Assembly (NCBI GenBank): GCA_011523195.1
Contig: WTHH01000277.1
Location: 1-7,578 of the forward strand
Length of the DNA stretch: 7,578 bases
DNA from: Verrucomicrobiales bacterium
Lineage (GTDB): Bacteria > Verrucomicrobiota > Verrucomicrobiia > Limisphaerales > UBA1096
Direction of reading: 5' to 3'
Under the pieces are notes generated by a model. The model saw only the letters and a program-made list of their open reading frames with translations. It made no database searches and had not been told where the DNA came from. A program made the translations under genes and the position numbers. Below are positions 1 through 5,700 of this stretch, piece after piece (positions within the stretch are counted from its first letter, which is position 1; every line of letters begins with the position of its first letter).

Positions 1-1
1 G

Positions 2-202
2 AATCAAGTGCGATCGATGAGGGGCGGAGAGCTGTACGAGAGCCAGTTCGGCAGGCGCATGACCGGCAGTGGCATCCACGCGGAAAAGATCACGCAGATG
101 TTCGAGATCGCCGTTCGCAGGGCCAAGCTGAATGGCCAGCGGCACGAATTGTCCACAGCAAACTTCCGCCGCCCCCAAGGCGACCAACTGGATTTGTTTT
201 GA
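2..202 (+). CDS. PA0069-type radical SAM protein, C-terminal end only
   Basis: Only the last 66 codons are present; the gene enters from the left edge in frame, so the GTG at 8 is not a real start. The visible part has a Met-Arg-Gly-Gly segment, a Tyr-Glu-Ser-Gln-Phe-Gly stretch, then a helix with Ile-Thr-Gln-Met-Phe-Glu and an Arg-Arg-Ala-Lys-Leu-Asn segment. It ends in FRRPQGDQLDLF. This matches my memory of the C-terminus of PA0069/Rv2578c-like radical SAM proteins, distant relatives of spore photoproduct lyase whose substrate is unknown. The CxxxCxxC iron-sulfur motif would lie upstream and cannot be checked here. The last five residues fit the bacterial sliding-clamp binding consensus QL[SD]LF. 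The gene converges on the minus-strand operon with no gap. The family call is fairly confident; the function is not known. Confidence 0.72.
   Translation, partial: NQVRSMRGGELYESQFGRRMTGSGIHAEKITQMFEIAVRRAKLNGQRHELSTANFRRPQGDQLDLF
185..199 (+). other. Predicted beta-sliding-clamp binding pentapeptide QLDLF
   Basis: The last five codons before the TGA encode Gln-Leu-Asp-Leu-Phe. The known clamp-binding consensus for DnaN partners such as DNA polymerases and repair proteins is QL[SD]LF, often at an extreme, flexible C-terminus. A Pro-Gln-Gly-Asp linker precedes it. The match is seen directly; clamp binding is inferred. Confidence 0.45.
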
Positions 203-703
203 TTACCTCATACCCCTTGCCAGCTTGAAGAGGGCGAATAGGAGGAAGAGGGCGCCAACGGGGAGCAGGATGATACCCAGCCCCGGCTCCGCGCCGTGGG
301 TGACGAGACCGCCGAGGATGAACCCGCCGGGGACCAGCAGTGTGGCGGCGGTCAGGCAACGGGAGACCAGTTGGCGGACGGCCCCATCAAGATTCATCCG
401 CGTAAGCCCGGCGGCGAATGCGATATTCATGAGCGACAGCAGCGTGCCGTGCGCATGGCCAAGCCGCAGCATAAGTCGGTGAGTCTCGTTGGCTCCGGTG
501 TCCATGTACCAACCGACACGAAATGCGAGGAAGGCTTCAAGCAGTACGCCGAGGCTTACGAAGACAAAAAGCGACCACCAACCGAATCTGAAATGACGCA
601 GCTCCTCGGGCAACCGAGCGGGTGCGGTGGCGGCCGGGTTGGCTGGGGGTATCTGGGTTTGTTGTTCGCTGCGTTCGCGGCGGGTTGGTTTTTGTTTGCT
701 CAT
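203..703 (-). CDS. Small four-helix inner-membrane protein with His-rich helix 2
   Basis: This 166-residue protein has a basic, hydrophilic N-terminus (about 1-40, rich in Arg, Gln and Pro). Four hydrophobic segments follow at about 42-62, 82-100, 113-133 and 141-162. Positive charges sit at the N-terminus, in the loop 102-115 and at the C-terminus (KLARGMR), so both ends are predicted cytoplasmic. Histidines lie at 75 and at 83 and 85 (GHAHG, start of helix 2), with another at 136 at the outer end of helix 3. The HAHG pattern recalls His-bearing helices of heme-copper-oxidase-like proteins, but length and topology do not match a full subunit. I do not recognise a named family. The ATG overlaps the cytochrome stop by 4 bp. 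An AGGA directly abuts the ATG, too close for a normal ribosome site, so translation is probably coupled. A heme- or quinone-binding partner of the cytochrome is an inference. Confidence 0.85.
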   Translation of the reverse strand: MSKQKPTRRERSEQQTQIPPANPAATAPARLPEELRHFRFGWWSLFVFVSLGVLLEAFLAFRVGWYMDTGANETHRLMLRLGHAHGTLLSLMNIAFAAGLTRMNLDGAVRQLVSRCLTAATLLVPGGFILGGLVTHGAEPGLGIILLPVGALFLLFALFKLARGMR

Positions 704-2712
704 TCCTGGAGGGTCATCGGACGGTTGTTGCGCTTGGCCTCGAGGCGCCGGGCCTCGGCCTCGATCGGCTTGCCCTGTCCATCGATCAATAGCTCGATCT
801 GCTGGGCGACACCGGTTTGGTGTGGCAGTTGTTTTTCCCAGTCGGCCCGGTTTTTTTGAATCTGCCTGGTGCGCTTGGCCAAGGGCGCGGCGTAGTCGAA
901 CTCCGCCTTGGCCAAGCGGGGATCAGCCTGCAGCGCCTTGTGCGCGATGTAACGGACGGCGGAGTAGGGGTCGTTCAGCGTGCGCAGCAGCCAACCGGCC
1001 TGCCAGTCGCCGCCGGAGACCTGGCGTGCCGGTTCCCAGCCCATGTGCCATGCGGCAATGGCACGTTGGCCGGCGTCGCCCTTGAGCAGCATGCTGAGCA
1101 CGGAGGAGACGCGCTTGGCCTCGCCGTCCAGCTTGGCCGGTTCGTGGTTGTACCACTTGGCCAAGTGCTCGTTGGTCCAGTCGAGTGACTGATTGATGTG
1201 GCAGAGATTGCAGGCGTTGACGCGTCCGGTTTTCAACTGGGTAGCCACGCTGGGTGAATCGATCTGGTGGCTGCGGATCGCGCTGAGCAGGCCGTAGGTT
1301 GTGTGCGGCATGTGGCAGTTGTAGCAACTGCTTCCGGCGGAGTTGGCGGCGTGTTTTGTGTGTGCAGTCAGATTTTCGCGGATGTCCTCGTGGCATTGGG
1401 TGCATGCCGCGTTGGTTTCCATCCGGGGGGCGAGCTGGTCGTTGCGGTCGTGATAGCCGTGCATGGAATGGCAGGAGAGGCAGGACATTTTGCCTCGCTG
1501 AAAACAGGGCGTGTCGATCAGGCCGTTGTACTCGCGACCTGTCACTCGCACCATGCCGTCCGGCCAGAACCGGTCGGTCAACCATTCGCCGCCCGGGTGG
1601 GGGTGACCGTGGCTGGCGGCAAACTGTCTGGCCTCCGCCTGCGATTTCGGCGGGGCACCGGTGAATTTACTGGGCTGGACGGCGACGGCGTTTGCGGCGG
1701 AATTCAGATCGCCTCCAGGGAGAAAACTCGGCCCCTGCTCGAGCCGTTTGGGCGGGTTTGGGGTGAACTGGTAGGAGTGGCATTGGCCGCAAACCTGAGC
1801 GGATTTCCGATGATCCATTTTCCCGATGTCCGGGTTTTTGATGCCGTGCGCGGCCTTCGCCTCGTCGCGCCCGGTGTAGCGATTGAACGGGTTTTGAAAG
1901 TGGGCGATGTGTTCGCGGGCCGGGCCGTGGCAGGCTTCGCAGGAGATGCCCAACTCGGCGACCTCAGTTCTGGCGGTTTGTCCCTGGCGCGTCATCGACA
2001 CGGCCGCCTTGCCGGCGACGGAGTGGCACTCAATGCAGACTTTGTTCCACTTGGCATCGACCGGGGCGCCGTGCGGGTTGCGGAGGAAGGTGTCCTCGAC
2101 CGGTGCCCATTTTTGGTCGGCGATCAGCCAGCCATAGGGGAACGGATGCTGCATGTTGCCAGCCTTATCGCCGACCCAGTAGACCTGCAGGTGGTGGGAG
2201 CCGGTCGTCATGGTCAAGCGCTGCACGGCTTGCTTGATGCCGTCCGCGCCCACGGTGGTGACCCAGTACTCGTCCCCCTTTTTCTCGAGGTGCAGTCGTG
2301 CTTGGCCAAGTGACAGTTCGGTGCCGTGCCACTTGGCCAAGACGGCATCCGGCTTGGCCAACTGGGTCATCGTGCGATGGTAGCTTTTGTGCCAGCTATC
2401 GTACTCACCGGGATGACAGGCCCGACAAGTCTGCGAGGAGGTGTAAGCATTGCCGGGGTCGGCGTCCGGGCTGAGCCGAACTTGGGCGGGGGTGGCCCTG
2501 AGGAGTTCACCCTCGGAAGCGGCCGCTGTGTGGTCGGCTTGGTATTTCAAGTAGCCCAGACCAAGCGCAAGCAGGAACGGCGCGGCCAGCAGGCCAAGCG
2601 CCTGGTTTCGATTTGCGTTCAGCAAAAACGGGAGGACCGCCACGAGCAGCAGCAGCGCGGGGATGATGATCTCCAACCCCAGCGAGTCGATGGCTGCCGT
2701 CACTCCGCTCAT
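700..2712 (-). CDS. Membrane-anchored octaheme cytochrome c (c554-like, HEAT-like tail)
   Basis: This 670-residue protein has eight CxxCH heme c motifs, with first Cys at residues 96, 226, 258, 308, 411, 437, 463 and 501. Two hydrophobic helices (about 12-32 and 37-54) form an N-terminal hairpin, so the heme domain should face the periplasm and need cytochrome c maturation. The layout resembles cytochrome c554/c-prime-like multiheme proteins: a first heme followed by YDSWHKSYH, a beta region with a Tyr-Trp-Val and Gln-His-Pro-Phe-Pro patch, and GREYNGLIDTPCFQRG before heme 5. An unpaired Cys403 and a His-rich HGHPHP patch (368-373) lie between hemes 4 and 5. After heme 8 the sequence is heme-free and HEAT-like (about 532-600, including LNDPYSAVRYIAHKAL), then charged and helical. 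It probably moves electrons or reduces a small substrate; which is not clear. The ATG at 2712 is six bases after the previous stop, with GGGAG upstream. Confidence 0.9.
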   Translation of the reverse strand: MSGVTAAIDSLGLEIIIPALLLLVAVLPFLLNANRNQALGLLAAPFLLALGLGYLKYQADHTAAASEGELLRATPAQVRLSPDADPGNAYTSSQTCRACHPGEYDSWHKSYHRTMTQLAKPDAVLAKWHGTELSLGQARLHLEKKGDEYWVTTVGADGIKQAVQRLTMTTGSHHLQVYWVGDKAGNMQHPFPYGWLIADQKWAPVEDTFLRNPHGAPVDAKWNKVCIECHSVAGKAAVSMTRQGQTARTEVAELGISCEACHGPAREHIAHFQNPFNRYTGRDEAKAAHGIKNPDIGKMDHRKSAQVCGQCHSYQFTPNPPKRLEQGPSFLPGGDLNSAANAVAVQPSKFTGAPPKSQAEARQFAASHGHPHPGGEWLTDRFWPDGMVRVTGREYNGLIDTPCFQRGKMSCLSCHSMHGYHDRNDQLAPRMETNAACTQCHEDIRENLTAHTKHAANSAGSSCYNCHMPHTTYGLLSAIRSHQIDSPSVATQLKTGRVNACNLCHINQSLDWTNEHLAKWYNHEPAKLDGEAKRVSSVLSMLLKGDAGQRAIAAWHMGWEPARQVSGGDWQAGWLLRTLNDPYSAVRYIAHKALQADPRLAKAEFDYAAPLAKRTRQIQKNRADWEKQLPHQTGVAQQIELLIDGQGKPIEAEARRLEAKRNNRPMTLQE
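874..883. repeat. Iterated palindrome CTTGGCCAAG, copy 1
   Basis: Exact copy in the 3' part of the cytochrome gene; read on the minus strand it supplies TTG GCC AAG (Leu-Ala-Lys, residues 611-613). Confidence 0.8.
907..916. repeat. Iterated palindrome CTTGGCCAAG, copy 2
   Basis: Exact copy 33 bp from copy 1; encodes Leu-Ala-Lys (residues 600-602 of the cytochrome) with the same TTG GCC AAG codons. Confidence 0.8.
1156..1165. repeat. Iterated palindrome CTTGGCCAAG, copy 3
   Basis: Exact copy extended to the 12-bp palindrome ACTTGGCCAAGT; encodes Leu-Ala-Lys before Trp-Tyr in the cytochrome, just after heme 8. Confidence 0.8.
2301..2310. repeat. Iterated palindrome CTTGGCCAAG, copy 4
   Basis: Exact copy in a different codon frame from copies 1-3: CTT GGC CAA encodes Leu-Gly-Gln (residues 135-137) of the cytochrome. 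Confidence 0.8.
2332..2341. repeat. Iterated palindrome CTTGGCCAAG, copy 5
   Basis: Exact copy 31 bp from copy 4; encodes Leu-Ala-Lys before Trp-His-Gly. It sits in a cluster of three copies between 2301 and 2362. Confidence 0.8.
2353..2362. repeat. Near copy of the iterated palindrome (one mismatch)
   Basis: CTTGGCCAAC, 21 bp from copy 5; the last base departs from the palindrome. It encodes Leu-Ala-Lys before Pro-Asp in the cytochrome. Confidence 0.6.
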
Positions 2713-2718
2713 GATGAA

Positions 2719-5700
2719 TCAATCTCCCGCCGCCGGGATGGTGAGCTGGAAGTAGCCGTTCGGTATCGGCCGGTGTTCGGCCGGAATCTCGTAGGAGATG
2801 ATGCGCTTCTCGGGTTGCGGCGAAAACTGTTGCACTTTGATCCAATCGCCCCCTGCAACGGCACCGGTGCTCCACAGCACGTAGGTGCGGCCTGGCTGCG
2901 CCTCGAATGAAACGACGGCGGCCTCGTGGTGCAGGATCAACTGCAGCCAAAGCACACTGGCGGCCTCGTTGGGCATGGTGCCGGCGATGAATTCCTCGAG
3001 GTTGCTGTGCCCATCGCCGTCCGGGTCGAGGTGGACATCGGAGGCGTCGTTCGGGTCGAGCCCGTAAAGGTTCTCCCAAAGGTTCGGCAGGCCGTCCTCG
3101 TCGGCGTCGCCAATGACGAGGTTGGATTGCCCCGGCGTGGCGCTGTTGGGGAAGGTTACGATCGACTTGTCGCCGTCCGGGTAGCGTCCCTCGGAGACAC
3201 CGCGCGACTGCTCGGCGAATATCACCGAGTCGATCGTCTTGTCCTTCGTGTCGCTCAGGACGATTTCCTCGCCGCGGCCGCTCAGGCGAAAGTCAACGTG
3301 GTTGGCGCCGTCGTTCGGGTCGTTGTCGGCGATGAAACGCAGGTAGCCGTTGCCTGCGATGAAGGTCAGCGGAGGCAGTACGGTCTTATCGAGCTGGGTC
3401 GGGTCGTCCGAGAGCTTCAAGCCGGCCATCGGGACCGGGAGGGCGGAGCGGTTGTAAATCTCCAGCCAATCGCTGCCATTTTCGGGCCGGGCCATCCACT
3501 CGTTGATGGAGAGCGACTTGATGCTGCCCAAATCCTGCGCGGTGTTGGCGGTGCCGGGGGTGGGGGCGTTAATTGCCCACGGGCCAGCGCCGTCGGGGGA
3601 GCGCCCGATCGAGAGGTCGTCCGCCTGCGGGCCAAAGCCAATGGCGTCCTGTATTTTCAAGCCGTCATCGCCCGGCCACCAAAGCGCGATGTTTTGCCCA
3701 TCGGCATCGAGGGCGAATCCGGAGTGCAGGCCGGGCTGCTCCTTCGCGTCATCGCACCATACGACGAGGTGCGTCTGCTGGGCGAGCCGGGTGCCGGCCG
3801 GGAAAAAGAAGGTCGGCTTTTCGCTGACGCCATCGCCGAGTCCGGCGCCGGTCAGGTCGATCTCGCGGCTGGTCGGATTGTACAGCTCGATCCAGTCCGA
3901 ATTGGTGTCCCCGTTTTTCACCGAGCCACGGTTGGCAGCCATCAGCTCGTTGAGGATGATGCCATCAGGCAGGCTCTCGACCGTGGCACCGAGACTGGCC
4001 CCGAACGCGAGGTCGCTGTCGTTGGTGGAGTACTGGTGCACCTCGACCGCGAAGACGTTTTTGCCCTGCTTGAGATCCTTCCCCGAGAGCTGGATCGGGC
4101 CGCTCAGTTCCGCATCACGAACCGAACTCAACGCACGAGTGGTGTAGCGGATGCTGCCGCGATCCTTCATGTTCACGCGGTGGATTTCCTTGCCATTCAA
4201 ATAAAATACCGCCCCGTCATCGACGAGGTACTGGAGTTGCAACTCACCGCCGGCTGCCGGCTGGTCGAAGTCGAACGATTTGCGGAAATAAAACGTACGC
4301 GGCCCCATCTCGATAGTGGTGGCCATCTTGTATTTTTGCCGGGCCGTGCCCTTGCCGATGAAAGTCTTCCCGCTTGGCCAAGCGGAGTCGTCGTAGTCCT
4401 CCTTGCGCCAGGCGGTACCGAGGCTTTTGCCCTCGGCGTTGTAAAGCCAATTCTCGTCCTTGAGCGCGATGAGGTCGGCCGCCCGGGCATGGCCGCCGTA
4501 GCGGAAACTGGCCTCGGCGGTGGGCAGGGATTTGCGGCCCTTTGAGTCGATGTACACCGCCTGCCAGTAGTACGTGCGACCGAACTCGAGCAGCTCGAAC
4601 GGCACCGGCATTTGGGTGAGGTTTTCGGTCGAATCAGTCTTGAACACCGGATAGGTGAATGAGCCGTCGGAGGTGCGGATGGACCAGATAGTGCTGACGT
4701 GGTCGACGTTGGCCTCGCCACCCTCAAAGGCGCTGACGACCATGGTGGCGGGGGAGTAGACCGAGTCGCCCCCGGTGAGCTGGGTGGCCACCGGCTGAAC
4801 CGGGATCTTCAACTTGCCGCACTGCTTATTGATACTGGCCTGTCGGCCACGCGCATAGGTGACGTAACCGGAAAGGCCAATGCGCCGGAGGTTGTCAGGT
4901 GTTAGCAGGGTGTTGTTGAGGTAGTAAAGATGCTCCTTATACTCGTCGCGGAATGCCTTGAAGAAGGCGTTTTTCACTGTATGCGTTCCGTGCGTGGTGT
5001 GTGCGTTGCCGGCTTCGCCGATGAAGATGGACTTGTTCATGAAGCCACCCTGCATGTCGTTGTCAAAGTCCCACGGCAACATGCCCCAGCGCCCGTTCGC
5101 CCGGCGCCAGAAGTAAAAATTGTGCACGGTATCGTCCCACGTGCCCATCCAGTTGCGCACTGCGATATAGCTCATCAATGCGTCCATGTCCCAGTTTTCC
5201 TGAAACCACTTGCGGAGCTGGGTGCGGTTGTTCTTGTGCTTGGCCAAGCCGTCAATCAATTCCTGCAACTCGCTGTAGCCCTTCCAGTCCTGATTCTTGG
5301 AGGAGTAAATCCACTCGTAACGCTGCAGCGATGTCCAGCCGTCCCGGGGCGGCAGCTTGCTCCCGTCGCCGCGGCCGTACGGGCCGAGGTCTTGCAGGAT
5401 ACCGCTGGACTTGAATATGTGGCCGTTCGGCTCAAGCTCGGTGCCGGGGTTGCGGCGCATCTGATCCTCGTGATAGCGCTCAAGCATCCGGTCGTTGTGA
5501 TCCTCAACGAGCAGGCGGCGCATCTTACGTTTGTTGATTGAGACATCGATCCACTCGGTGTTCGAGGTGGGCAGCCCAAGCGCGCGATATAGCGCATGCC
5601 CTGCAACGGTGACGTTATCCTTGTCGGTGAACATCAGGTCGCTCTGTCCGTCGAATCGGTTGTAGCGCGGCAGTCGAATCTTCCACGAGTTGCGTCCGCT

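Noticed and set aside
8..10. GTG as the start of the radical SAM gene
   Set aside because: The frame is open to the window edge and the residues match the C-terminal end of a longer family, so the true start is upstream.
150..260. Rho-independent terminator between the converging genes
   Set aside because: No GC-rich stem followed by a T-run was found on either strand; only weak complementarity is visible.
923..1585. Minus-strand open frame in another frame of the cytochrome
   Set aside because: Arg/Pro-rich translation typical of an out-of-frame reading of a GC-rich gene; it overlaps the well-supported octaheme frame completely.
1267..2313. Plus-strand open frame (348 codons) opposite the cytochrome
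   Set aside because: The opposite strand encodes most of the CxxCH motifs here. The plus-strand translation has no family resemblance and no ribosome site was seen.
874..2362. CRISPR array or tandem repeat as an explanation of the repeated CTTGGCCAAG
   Set aside because: Copies are only 10-14 bp, lie inside coding sequence at irregular distances with codon-constrained DNA between them, and have no spacer structure.
2926..4545. Long plus-strand open frame (539 codons) opposite the giant protein
   Set aside because: It lies wholly antisense to a gene with clear domains. Its translation is rich in Val, Gly, Arg and Ala with no recognisable motif, as expected of a GC-rich shadow frame.
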